The notes under the pieces were generated by a model. It searched no databases and was not told where the DNA came from. It saw nothing but the letters and a program-made list of their open reading frames with translations. A stretch of 64,000 nucleotides of DNA. It comes from Cellulomonas sp. 73-92. Its GTDB lineage: Bacteria; Actinomycetota; Actinomycetes; Actinomycetales; Cellulomonadaceae. Every line of letters starts with the position of its first letter. The first letter of the stretch is position 1. Below, in pieces: positions 55,264 to 64,000 of this stretch. Location: assembly GCF_001898175.1 (NCBI RefSeq), contig NZ_MKTH01000008.1, positions 186,001 to 250,000 of the forward strand, written 5' to 3'. The position numbers and the translations under genes were made by a program.

Positions 55264-56055
55264 TCAACCTACGGCGGAGAGTGGGGCTCCGCTCGGTTGC
55301 CACGGCGGCTCGGCGCGGGTGGCGCCGGTGATGGCGGCGATGATCTCCTCGTAGCTCGCGCGCTGGGTGCTGAACGACCCGTTGTTGCGGCCGAGGCGGA
55401 GCACCTCGATCCGGTCGGCCACGGCCCGCACGTCCGTCATGTTGTGGCTGATGAGGATGATGCCGAGGCCCATCTCCCGCAGCCGCTCGATGTGCGTGAG
55501 GACCTCAGCGGTCTGCGCCACCGACAGCGAGGCGGTGGGCTCGTCCAGGACGACGATCCGGGGGCTGCCGATGAGTGTCCGGGCGATCGCCACGGACTGA
55601 CGCTGGCCCGCCGACAGAGCCGCGAGCGGCGTCCGCGCCGACGGGATGCGGCTGGCCAGCCGGTGGAGCACCTCGCGCGTGATCCGCTCCATCTCCTCGT
55701 CGGAACGGCGCAGGGCACCGTGCATCTCCCGCCCGAGGAAGAGGTTCGCCGTGACGTCGAGGTTCTCGCAGAGCGCGAAGTCCTGGAACACCGTGGCGAC
55801 GCCGAGGTTGTACGCCGCCGCCGGTGTCGGGATCGTCACGGCCTCGCCGTCGATCTCGATGAGGCCCGAGTCGGGCGGGAGGGCGCCGGCCACCATCTTC
55901 GCGAGGGTCGACTTGCCGGCTCCGTTGTCGCCGACGAGCGCGACGACCTCATGGGCGTGCACCTCGAGGTCGACGTCGGTCAACGCCTCGACCGCGCCGA
56001 ACCGCTTGCTGATCCCGTGCATCGCGAGCAGCGGGCCTTGCGCGACACCGATCAC
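55264..56055 (-). CDS. single-NBD sugar ABC ATP-binding protein (FrcA-like)
   Basis: [60 protein letters not shown]. Confidence 0.92.
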   Translation of the reverse strand: MIGVAQGPLLAMHGISKRFGAVEALTDVDLEVHAHEVVALVGDNGAGKSTLAKMVAGALPPDSGLIEIDGEAVTIPTPAAAYNLGVATVFQDFALCENLDVTANLFLGREMHGALRRSDEEMERITREVLHRLASRIPSARTPLAALSAGQRQSVAIARTLIGSPRIVVLDEPTASLSVAQTAEVLTHIERLREMGLGIILISHNMTDVRAVADRIEVLRLGRNNGSFSTQRASYEEIIAAITGATRAEPPWQPSGAPLSAVG

Positions 56056-56116
56056 TCTCGCACCAGCTCCCCGTCGAACCGTCGCCCATCATTGGAAACC
56101 GCACGTGAGACGGCCG

Positions 56117-57313
56117 TCAACTGGCCGACTCCTCATTGTCCACGTCACCCATCGCCGGCACCTCCGCCGCCTGCAGCGCGAGCAGCAGCGCGCCCATCAC
56201 CTCGGCCCGCGTCCCGAGGGCCGCCGGCACCACCTCGAGGGGCGCGATCCGGTTGACCACCATCCGGCGCGTGATGGCCGTGCGCATCGGACCGAGGAAG
56301 ACGTCGCCGCTCTCGGCGAGCTCGCCCCCGACGACGACCACCTCGGGGTTCATCACCATGCACAGGTTGGCCACGACCGCCCCGATCTGCGCGCCGGCGT
56401 CGGCGACCAGGCGCGAGCATCCCTGGTCCCCCTCCTTGGCGAGCAGGACCACGTCCCGCAGCGACAGCGCGCCGCGGATCGGGCGGACCGCCTCGAGCAG
56501 GGCATCCGCACCGACGATGGTGTCGAGGCAGCCCCTGTTGCCGCAGGAGCAGATCAGGCCCTGCGGGTCGACCTGGACGTGCCCGATCTCGCCGGCGAGC
56601 CCCGCGTAGCCCCGGTGCGGCTTGCCGTCGATCACCAGTCCCGCGCCGATCGCGTGGGAGGCCAGGACGAAGGCGCTGTCGCGATGGTTGCGCGACGCCC
56701 CGAGCGTGCTCTCCGCGAGCGCACCGAGGTTCGCCTCGTTGTCGACCGCGACGGGGCAGCCCACGCGCTTGGCGAGGGTCTGCCCGAGGTGCGTGTCGTC
56801 CCAGCCCCGCATCACCCCGCCGACCGAGATCATCCCGGTGGCGGCGTCGACCGGTGCCGGGACCCCGATGCCGACGCCGACCACGTCGGTGACCGAGGCA
56901 CCGACGCGCTCGAGCATGTCGGCCACGAGCAGCGCGACCCGGTCGAGGCTGGCGTCCATCCGATGGTCCCGTGGCAGCGGCAGCGACTGCTCGGCGATGA
57001 CGGAGTGCCCGAAGTCACCGAGCACGATCCGGAGGTGGCGCGACCCGAGGTGGACGCCCACCGCCAGGCCGAGCCGGCGGGCCAGCGTCACGAGCTGGGC
57101 CCGCCGGCCGCTGCGCGTCGTCACCGCCGTGTCGACCAGCCCGGCGGCGTACATCTCGCGCACGATGTTCGACACGGTCGCCGTGGACAGGCCGGTAGCG
57201 GCCGCGAGCTCGACCTGCGTGAGGCCGCCCCAGCGCTGCACGGTGTGCAGCACCAGGGTCCGGTTCGCCTCACGCAGGGACGACTGCGATCCCGCCGTCG
57301 CCTTGTTGCTCAC
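56117..57313 (-). CDS. ROK family transcriptional regulator
   Basis: GGLTQVELAAATGLSTATVSNIVREMYAAGLVDT HTH; CSCGNRGCLDTIVG. Confidence 0.93.
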   Translation of the reverse strand: MSNKATAGSQSSLREANRTLVLHTVQRWGGLTQVELAAATGLSTATVSNIVREMYAAGLVDTAVTTRSGRRAQLVTLARRLGLAVGVHLGSRHLRIVLGDFGHSVIAEQSLPLPRDHRMDASLDRVALLVADMLERVGASVTDVVGVGIGVPAPVDAATGMISVGGVMRGWDDTHLGQTLAKRVGCPVAVDNEANLGALAESTLGASRNHRDSAFVLASHAIGAGLVIDGKPHRGYAGLAGEIGHVQVDPQGLICSCGNRGCLDTIVGADALLEAVRPIRGALSLRDVVLLAKEGDQGCSRLVADAGAQIGAVVANLCMVMNPEVVVVGGELAESGDVFLGPMRTAITRRMVVNRIAPLEVVPAALGTRAEVMGALLLALQAAEVPAMGDVDNEESAS

Positions 57314-57339
57314 GGCCGCTACCTCGGCGCCCTGCCGAT

Positions 57340-58569
57340 CTACTGCGTCCCGGCCCGCCGCTTGCTGACCAGGTCGTACGCGACGGCGAGGAGCAGGACG
57401 AGCCCCTTGATCACCTTGGTCCACGCCGGGTCGACGTTCATGATCGACAGGCCCTGGTTGAGCACGCCCATGATGAGCGCGCCGACGATGGCGCCGGAGA
57501 TCCGGCCGATGCCGCCGGTGACCGCCGCACCGCCGATGAAGCAGGCCGCGATCGCGTCGAGCTCGAAGCCGTCACCGGCGGCCGCGAGCGCCGTGCCCAG
57601 GCGCGACGTCACGATGACGCCGGTGAGGCCGGCCAGCACGCCGATGTTGACGAAGATCCAGAAGTCGACGCTGCGGGTGTTGACACCGGACAGGCGGGCG
57701 GCCTGGCGGTTGCCGCCGATCGCGTAGATGTGCCGCCCGAACACCGTGCGCCCCATGACGAAGGAGTACGCCACGACGAGCACCGCGCAGATGACGAGCG
57801 CGATCGGGGAGCCGCCGGTGGAACGCGACAGCAGCCAGGCGACGACGCCGATGCCGGCGGAGGCCAGGACGACCTTCATGACGAAGACGCCGACCGCCTC
57901 GACGGCCAGGTTGTGCTTGCGCAGCGCGGTCCGGGCACGCAGCTGCGCCCAGATCGTCGCGAGGATGAGCAGCACCCCGATGACGAGGGTCAGGACGTCA
58001 GCGTTCCCCACACGCCCCAGGAAGTTGGGCAGGGAGTTGGCCATGATGCCGTTGAACGTGGTGTCCAGCACCGGGATGCTCTGGCTCACGATCGCCAGCG
58101 CGAGGCCACGGAAGACGAGCATGCCGGCGAGCGTGACGATGAACGCCGGGATGCCGACGTAGGCGATCCAGAATCCCTGCCACGCCCCGACGGCGGCACC
58201 GAGGACGAGCGCCAGCGCCACCGCCGCGTACCAGGACAGGCCCCAGTCGTGGATGGAGATGGCGACCACGCCGCCGATGGTCGCGACGACCGAGCCCACC
58301 GACAGGTCGATGTGCCCGGCGATGATGACCATCACCATGCCGATGGCCAGCACCATGACGTAGGCGTTCTGGTTGACCAGGGCCGCGACGTTGTCGGGGT
58401 AGAGCAGCCGGCCGCCGGTCATGGCCTGGAAGAGCAGGATGATGACGACGAGGGCGGCGAAGATCCCGTACTGGCGGGCGTTGCCGCCCAGGCCGCCGAA
58501 GCGCTCGCGCCACGACGTGCCCGTCGTCAGCTTGCCGCCGGTCGGCACGAGGTTGAGGTCGGTGCTCAT
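57340..58569 (-). CDS. CUT2 sugar ABC transporter permease
   Basis: [59 protein letters not shown]-type overlap with upstream ATPase. Confidence 0.94.
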   Translation of the reverse strand: MSTDLNLVPTGGKLTTGTSWRERFGGLGGNARQYGIFAALVVIILLFQAMTGGRLLYPDNVAALVNQNAYVMVLAIGMVMVIIAGHIDLSVGSVVATIGGVVAISIHDWGLSWYAAVALALVLGAAVGAWQGFWIAYVGIPAFIVTLAGMLVFRGLALAIVSQSIPVLDTTFNGIMANSLPNFLGRVGNADVLTLVIGVLLILATIWAQLRARTALRKHNLAVEAVGVFVMKVVLASAGIGVVAWLLSRSTGGSPIALVICAVLVVAYSFVMGRTVFGRHIYAIGGNRQAARLSGVNTRSVDFWIFVNIGVLAGLTGVIVTSRLGTALAAAGDGFELDAIAACFIGGAAVTGGIGRISGAIVGALIMGVLNQGLSIMNVDPAWTKVIKGLVLLLAVAYDLVSKRRAGTQ

Positions 58570-60128
58570 CGCACAGTCACGTCCTTGTCCATCGTCATGT
58601 ACGTCATGAGGAGCTCCTGCGTCGCGTCGGCCTTGGCCACCTCACCGGTGACGCGGCCCTGGCTGAAGGTGTAGATGCGGTCGCACGTCCCGATGAGCTC
58701 GGGCAGCTCGGACGAGATGAAGACCACGCCCTTGCCCATGTCGGCGAGCCTCTGGATGATCACGTAGATCTCGTACTTGGCGCCGACGTCGATGCCACGG
58801 GTCGGCTCGTCGAGGATGAGCACGTCCGGCTCGGCGTAGATCCACTTCGACAGCACGACCTTCTGCTGGTTGCCCCCGGACAGCTTGCCGGCGAGGGCCG
58901 CGACGGTCGGCGTCTTGATCGCCAGCTCGCGGCGGTACCGCTCGGCGATGTTCGTCTCGGCGTTGGCGTCGACCACGCCGCGCCGGGACAGCTTCCGCAG
59001 CGCGGCGGCCGAGATGTTCCGCTGCACCGTGTCGATGAGGTTGAGCCCGTACCGCTTGCGGTCCTCGGTGGCGTAGGCGATGCCGTGCTCGATCGCCGCC
59101 CCCACGCTCGGCAGGTGGATCTCCTGGCCGTCCTTGTAGACGTGCCCGGAGACGTTGACGCCGTAGCTGCGGCCGAAGAGGCTCATCGCGAACTCGGTGC
59201 GGCCCGCGCCCATGAGGCCGGCCAGCCCGACGATCTCACCGCGGCGCACCGTGATCGACGCGTTGTCGACCACCTTGCGCGTCTGGTCGATCGGGTGGTG
59301 CACCGTCCACTCCTCGACGCGCAGCACCTCCTCGCCGATGTTCGGCGTGTGCTCGGGGAACCGGTGGTCCATGGGCCGGCCGACCATGCCGCGGATCAGG
59401 CGTTCGTCGGTCACGGGCTCGGTGCCGTGGTTGTCGAGGGTCTCGATGGTGTGGCCGTCGCGCACCACCGTGATGGTGTCGGCCACGGAGAGCAGCTCGT
59501 TGAGCTTGTGGCTGATGATGATCGAGGTGATGCCCTGCTCGCGGAGCTCCTTGAGGAGAGAGAGCAGGTGCGCGCTGTCCTCGTCGTTCAGGGCGGCCGT
59601 GGGCTCGTCGAGGATGAGCAGCCGGACCTCGCGCGAGAGCGCCTTGGCGATCTCGACGAGCTGCTGCTTGCCGACGCCGATGTCGGCGATGCGGGTCTCG
59701 GGCCGCTCGTTCAGGCCGATGCGTCGCAGCAGCTCGGCGGCCTTGACGTTCGTGGCGTTCCAGTCGATGACGACGCCGGTGCGCTGCTCGTTGCCGAGGA
59801 AGATGTTCTCGGCGATCGACAGGTACGGCGAGAGCGCCAGCTCCTGGTGGATGATGACGATCCCGACCCGCTCCGAGTCGCGGATCCCGCGGAACTCGAC
59901 GGGCTTGCCGTCGTAGACGATCTCGCCCTCGTAGGTGCCGTGCGGGTAGACCCCCGACAGCACGTTCATCAACGTCGACTTCCCGGCGCCGTTCTCCCCG
60001 CAGATCGCGTGGATCTCGCCCCGCTCGACGGCGAGGTTCACGTCGTCGAGGGCGATGACGCCCGGGAACCGCTTGGTGATCCCGCGCATCTCGAGGATCC
60101 GATCGCGCGGGATGGTCTCGTTCTCCAT
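58566..60128 (-). CDS. CUT2 sugar ABC transporter ATP-binding protein (two NBDs)
   Basis: [75 protein letters not shown]. Confidence 0.96.
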   Translation of the reverse strand: MENETIPRDRILEMRGITKRFPGVIALDDVNLAVERGEIHAICGENGAGKSTLMNVLSGVYPHGTYEGEIVYDGKPVEFRGIRDSERVGIVIIHQELALSPYLSIAENIFLGNEQRTGVVIDWNATNVKAAELLRRIGLNERPETRIADIGVGKQQLVEIAKALSREVRLLILDEPTAALNDEDSAHLLSLLKELREQGITSIIISHKLNELLSVADTITVVRDGHTIETLDNHGTEPVTDERLIRGMVGRPMDHRFPEHTPNIGEEVLRVEEWTVHHPIDQTRKVVDNASITVRRGEIVGLAGLMGAGRTEFAMSLFGRSYGVNVSGHVYKDGQEIHLPSVGAAIEHGIAYATEDRKRYGLNLIDTVQRNISAAALRKLSRRGVVDANAETNIAERYRRELAIKTPTVAALAGKLSGGNQQKVVLSKWIYAEPDVLILDEPTRGIDVGAKYEIYVIIQRLADMGKGVVFISSELPELIGTCDRIYTFSQGRVTGEVAKADATQELLMTYMTMDKDVTVR

Positions 60129-60173
60129 GTCCCCTCGTCCGTTGCCGTGCCGTCGTTGCCACCGTCGGGCCGG

Positions 60174-60209
60174 CCGGCCGCCGGGGCGTCACACGCCGCC
60201 GGCGGCCGG
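60174..60209 (-). promoter_or_regulatory. intercistronic GC hairpin between SBP and ATPase genes
   Basis: ccggccgccgg/ccggcggccgg 11-bp perfect stem, 14-nt loop. Confidence 0.6.
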
Positions 60210-60246
60210 TCCTGCACCGATCTTCGTCCTTCGACCGATCCGGAGG

Positions 60247-61374
60247 TCAGCTGAGGCCGAGGTCCTTCTTCGTCCAGAAGCCCGAGTCGACGAGGATCGA
60301 CTGGACGGTGTCCTTGGTCACGACCTGCGGGTCGAGCAGGTAGGACGGGACAGCCTTGTTGCCGTTGTTGTAGTCGGTCTTGTTGTTCACGTCGACCGTG
60401 GTGCCGTCGAGGATCTGCTTGACCATCTTGGACGTCTGCTGGGCGAGCGCCCGGGTGTCCTTCCACACGGTCATCGACTGCAGGCCCTTGAGGATGTTGA
60501 CGGTGTTCGCCTGGTCGGCGTCCTGGCCGGTGAGGACCGGGAAGTCGGAGCCCGCGGTGTAGCCGGCGTTCTGCAGGGCCTTGGAGATGCCGAGGGCCAG
60601 CGAGTCGTTCGGCGACAGGACGACCTGGACCTTCTTGCCACCGGTGTAGAACGAGTTCAGCCGGTTCTCCATCTCGGCCTGGGCCTTGTCCGAGCCCCAG
60701 CCGAGGATGCCGATGGACTTCCAGTCGTCGAGCGTCTTGGGCCACTTGTTGGAGACCGAGACGAGCTTGCCGGAGTCGACGTACGGCTTGAGGACGTCGT
60801 ACGCGCCCTTGAAGAAGAAGCGCGCGTTGTTGTCGTCCGGCGAGCCGGCGAACGCCTCGAAGTTGAACGGACCCTTGCCGTCCTTCAGGCCGAGCTGGGT
60901 CTCGATGAACTGACCCTGCAGCGTGCCGACCTTCTCGTTGTCGAACGTGGCGTAGTAGTCGACGTTCGGCGTGTTGAGGATCAGGCGGTCGTACGCGATG
61001 ACCTTGATGCCCTTCTTGGCGGCCTTCTCCAGCGTCGGGCCGAGGGTGGTGCCGTCGATCGACGCGATGACGAGAACCTTGGCGTTGTCGTTGATCGCGG
61101 TCTCGATCTGGGAGATCTGCGTGTCGTTCTTGTTGTCGGCGAACTGGACGCTGACCTTGTAGCCGTTCGCCGTCAGGTCCTTCTTCAGCTCGTCGCCGTC
61201 GCGGTTCCACCGGGGAAGCTGGGTCGTCGGCATGAAGACGCCGACAAGCTGGCCGCTGCCGCCACCCGTCGAGCCCCCAGCCGGCGTGTTGCCGCTGCTG
61301 CACGCCGCGAGGGGCGTGAGCACCAGCCCGAGGCCGACGGCGTAGGCCGCCGCCTTCTTCCACGTAACTGACAT
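60247..61374 (-). CDS. CUT2 sugar ABC transporter substrate-binding lipoprotein
   Basis: MSVTWKKAAAYAVGLGLVLTPLAACSSGNT lipobox; VGVFMPTTQLPRWNRDGDELKKDLTANGYKVSVQFADNKNDTQISQIETAIND. Confidence 0.94.
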   Translation of the reverse strand: MSVTWKKAAAYAVGLGLVLTPLAACSSGNTPAGGSTGGGSGQLVGVFMPTTQLPRWNRDGDELKKDLTANGYKVSVQFADNKNDTQISQIETAINDNAKVLVIASIDGTTLGPTLEKAAKKGIKVIAYDRLILNTPNVDYYATFDNEKVGTLQGQFIETQLGLKDGKGPFNFEAFAGSPDDNNARFFFKGAYDVLKPYVDSGKLVSVSNKWPKTLDDWKSIGILGWGSDKAQAEMENRLNSFYTGGKKVQVVLSPNDSLALGISKALQNAGYTAGSDFPVLTGQDADQANTVNILKGLQSMTVWKDTRALAQQTSKMVKQILDGTTVDVNNKTDYNNGNKAVPSYLLDPQVVTKDTVQSILVDSGFWTKKDLGLS

Positions 61375-61501
61375 CGTCGTCCGCTCCTGTCTCATCGTCC
61401 GGCCCGTGAGGCGCTGCCGGAGCTCCTGTGCCCCGGCCCGGACCAGCTCGTCGATGAGCGCGGCCCCTGCACGTCCGGTGATGGTTGGATTCAAGTCCTG
61501 A

Positions 61502-61530
61502 AGACTAGGCGCCGCAAGGATCGTGACCAA
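61502..61530 (-). promoter_or_regulatory. sigma70-type promoter for SBP operon
   Basis: minus strand TTGGTC (61525-61530) - 17 bp - TAGTCT (61502-61507). Confidence 0.6.
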
Positions 61531-61590
61531 ATCGTGTCGATCGGCGAGTCGGGCACCCGTGGCCCCCGGGGCCGCGGTGCGGCACGACTC

Positions 61591-61604
61591 TTGCGTTCAC
61601 GCAA
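61591..61604 (-). promoter_or_regulatory. operator palindrome
   Basis: TTGCGT-TC-ACGCAA; same half-site as 55242-55258. Confidence 0.5.
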
Positions 61605-61639
61605 TCAACCGTGGAGAACGGTCTACGCACCGGTTGAGG

Positions 61640-62410
61640 TCAACCGACCGAGCGCAGGCCGGGCTCGACGTGGGTCGCACCCGTGATCGCCGCGAGGATC
61701 TCCTCGAAGCTCGTGCGGGACGCGTCGAACGAACCGTTGTTCCGACCGTGGCGCAGCACCTCGATCCGGTCGGACACCGCCCGGACGTCGGTCATGTTGT
61801 GGCTGATGAGGATGACCCCGAGGCCGAGGTCCCGCAGGCGCTCGATGTGCGTGAGCACCTCGGCGGTCTGCACCGCCGAGAGCGCGGCCGTGGGCTCGTC
61901 GAGCACGACGAGCCGCGGGTCCCCGATGAGGGTGCGGGCGATCGCGACCGACTGCCGCTGCCCCGCGGAGAGCGCCGAGAGCGGTGTGCGGACCGACGGG
62001 ATGCGGCTCGCGAGCTTGGCGAGCACGTCGCGGGTGATCTGCTCCATGCGGCCGTCCTGGAGCATCCCGTTCTCGCGCAGCTCGTGACCGAGGAAGAGGT
62101 TGGCCGTCACGTCGAGGTTGTCGGCGAGGGCGAGGTCCTGGAAGACCGTGGCGATGCGCATCTCGTGCGCCACCGAGGGGGACGAGATCGACACCTGCTG
62201 GCCCTCGATCTCGATGATGCCGGCATCGGGCTGCAGGACGCCGGACACCATCCTCGCCAGCGTCGACTTCCCCGCGCCGTTGTCGCCGACGAGCGCCACG
62301 ACCTCGTGGGCGCGCACCTCGAAGTCGACGCCGGACAGGGCCTCCACGGCGCCGAACCGCTTGCTGATCTGTCGCATCGACAGCAGCGGCGCCCCGCCCC
62401 GCTCGTTCAT
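61640..62410 (-). CDS. single-NBD sugar ABC ATP-binding protein (FrcA-like)
   Basis: [74 protein letters not shown]. Confidence 0.93.
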   Translation of the reverse strand: MNERGGAPLLSMRQISKRFGAVEALSGVDFEVRAHEVVALVGDNGAGKSTLARMVSGVLQPDAGIIEIEGQQVSISSPSVAHEMRIATVFQDLALADNLDVTANLFLGHELRENGMLQDGRMEQITRDVLAKLASRIPSVRTPLSALSAGQRQSVAIARTLIGDPRLVVLDEPTAALSAVQTAEVLTHIERLRDLGLGVILISHNMTDVRAVSDRIEVLRHGRNNGSFDASRTSFEEILAAITGATHVEPGLRSVG

Positions 62411-62476
62411 CTCGACACCTGCTCTCCGTTGGGCACGTGCGGAACCCTGACAGTCAAGGCCGCGGTGGTGGTCACG

Positions 62477-63733
62477 TCAACGCCGCTCGGCCACACCGTG
62501 GTCATCCCCGTCCTCCTGCGTCCCGCCGTCGGCGCCCTCGCCGGCCGCGGGCGGCGTCTCGGCCGCGTCGAGCGGGATCTCGGCCGCCTCCAGCGCCAGC
62601 GCGATCGCCCCCAGCACCTCGGCCCGCTGGCCGAGCTCGGCCGGGAGCACCTCGAGCGGGGCTATCTGGTTGAGCAGCACCCGGCGGCGGATCGCATCCC
62701 GCATCGGCCCGATGAGCACCTCGCCGGTCTCCGCCAGCTCACCGCCGACCGCGACGCACTGCGGGTTGACCGCCACGGCGAGGCTCGCGACCACCGACCC
62801 GATCGCGGCCCCGGCATCCGCGATCACCTGGCGGCAGCCGGGGTCGCCGTCGTTGGCCATCTGCACCACGTCCCGCAGCGCGAGCGAGCCGTGGCTGGCC
62901 CGCAGCGGCTCGAGCAGGGCACCGGCGCCGACGACCGTGTCGAGGCAGCCGCGGGAGCCGCAGCGGCAGATCGCCCCCTGCGGGTCGACCTGCACGTGCC
63001 CGATCTCCCCGGCGGTGCCGGCGAACCCGCGGTGAACCTGCCCCGAGATGACGATGCCCGCACCGATCCCGTAGGACGCCCGGACGTACAGGGAGTCGCG
63101 GTAGCCCCGCGCGGCACCGAACCGGCTCTCGGCGAGCGCCCCGAGGTTGGCGTCGTTCTCGACGACGACCGGCTTGGCAAGACGCTTGGACATCACGTGG
63201 ACGATGTGGATGCCGTCCCAGCCGCGCATGATCCCCGGGACGGTGATCATGCCGGTGCCCGGCTCGACGGGCGCGGGCAGCCCGACGCCGATGGCCAGCA
63301 CCTCGTCGAGCGAGGCGCCGGCGCGCTCCGCCAGCTCGACCACGAGCAGGGCCGCCCGGTCGAGGCTGGTGTCCACGCGGTGCTCGTCGGGCAGCGGCAG
63401 CACCTGCTCGGCGACGATGTCGTGGGCGATGTCGCCGAGCGCCACCCGCAGCTGGCGGTGCCCGATGAGGACCCCCGCGACGAGACCGGTGCGGCTGGCG
63501 AGGCGGACCAGCTGCGCGCGCCGGCCGCTGCGGATCGTCGTGCGTGTGTCCACCAGGCCGGCGGTCTGCAGCTCCTTGACGATCGACGAGACCGTCGCGG
63601 CGGACAGCCCGGTCGCGCCGACGAGCTCGACCTGCGTCAGGCCTCCGAAGCGTTGGATCGCCTCGACGACGAGCGACCGGTTCCCCTCCCGCAGGGAGGA
63701 CTGCGACCCGGACGCCGCTCCCCCCAGTCTCAT
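62477..63733 (-). CDS. ROK family transcriptional regulator
   Basis: GGLTQVELVGATGLSAATVSSIVKELQTAGLVDT; CRCGSRGCLDTVVG. Confidence 0.93.
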   Translation of the reverse strand: MRLGGAASGSQSSLREGNRSLVVEAIQRFGGLTQVELVGATGLSAATVSSIVKELQTAGLVDTRTTIRSGRRAQLVRLASRTGLVAGVLIGHRQLRVALGDIAHDIVAEQVLPLPDEHRVDTSLDRAALLVVELAERAGASLDEVLAIGVGLPAPVEPGTGMITVPGIMRGWDGIHIVHVMSKRLAKPVVVENDANLGALAESRFGAARGYRDSLYVRASYGIGAGIVISGQVHRGFAGTAGEIGHVQVDPQGAICRCGSRGCLDTVVGAGALLEPLRASHGSLALRDVVQMANDGDPGCRQVIADAGAAIGSVVASLAVAVNPQCVAVGGELAETGEVLIGPMRDAIRRRVLLNQIAPLEVLPAELGQRAEVLGAIALALEAAEIPLDAAETPPAAGEGADGGTQEDGDDHGVAERR

Positions 63734-63833
63734 GTCGCGAATCCTCGCAGGTCGGGCGCGGTGGGCTGGGCGCCACGGCGGGGCCGAGCACCGGATCGAC
63801 CCGGTGCGGCGGCCCCGCCGTGGTGCGTGTGGA

Positions 63834-64000
63834 TCAGCGCGTCGCCTCCGCGCGGCGGCGGTTCCAGATGTCGAACGCGACCGCGAGCAGCAGCACGATG
63901 CCCTTGACGACCTGCTGCACCGCCTGGCCGACGCCCATGAGCTGCATGCCGTTGGCCAGCACGGCCATGATCAGGCCACCGACCATGGCGCCGGTGACCC
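63834..64000 (-). CDS. CUT2 sugar ABC permease, C-terminal fragment (truncated by window edge)
   Basis: VTGAMVGGLIMAVLANGMQLMGVGQAVQQVVKGIVLLLAVAFDIWNRRRAEATR*. Confidence 0.85.
   Translation of the reverse strand, partial: VTGAMVGGLIMAVLANGMQLMGVGQAVQQVVKGIVLLLAVAFDIWNRRRAEATR

Noticed and set aside
1-64000. tRNA/rRNA genes, CRISPR arrays, prophage or anti-phage defence islands
   Set aside because: None recognised on either strand; AdnAB and UvrD2 are housekeeping repair rather than defence modules in this context

Overview
64-kb window of a very high-GC actinobacterial chromosome (gene content and order suggest Micrococcales/Cellulomonas-like; inference only). No rRNA, tRNA, CRISPR or clear phage/transposon was seen. 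Four blocks: (1) 0-35 kb: lipid-catabolism genes (alpha/beta hydrolase plus two GDPDs), then a genome-maintenance/stress neighbourhood resembling M. tuberculosis Rv3193c-Rv3211 (UPF0182, YlbL-type PDZ-Lon, DUF2342, WLM/M48, DUF5679, ThiF-like, WhiB7, UvrD2, mycoredoxin, NudC, AdnAB, TetR, DUF3107, ferritin-like, DEAD-box helicase), MarC, PHP and Xaa-Pro peptidase. (2) 32-41 kb: metal-ion cassette (PRC/MgtE_N/CBS protein plus a motif-divergent NRAMP-like transporter, a second MgtE_N/CBS protein, DUF1003, DUF2079, Mrp) and galK. (3) 41-49.6 kb: SOS-box 13E12/HNH gene, xthA, and a one-carbon block (ZTP-riboswitch glyA-folD, purU). (4) 49.7-64 kb: CUT2 monosaccharide ABC transporters with three ROK regulators. 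Most notable regulatory structures: a whiB7 leader with uORF and two mutually exclusive perfect hairpins; a long leader carrying a 19-aa uORF with a very strong Shine-Dalgarno sequence upstream of the MgtE_N/CBS-NRAMP cassette; a ZTP riboswitch before glyA-folD; a near-perfect LexA box; and shared TGCGTT/AACGCA operators in the sugar cluster. All calls are by eye from the sequence and supplied ORFs; no searches were run.
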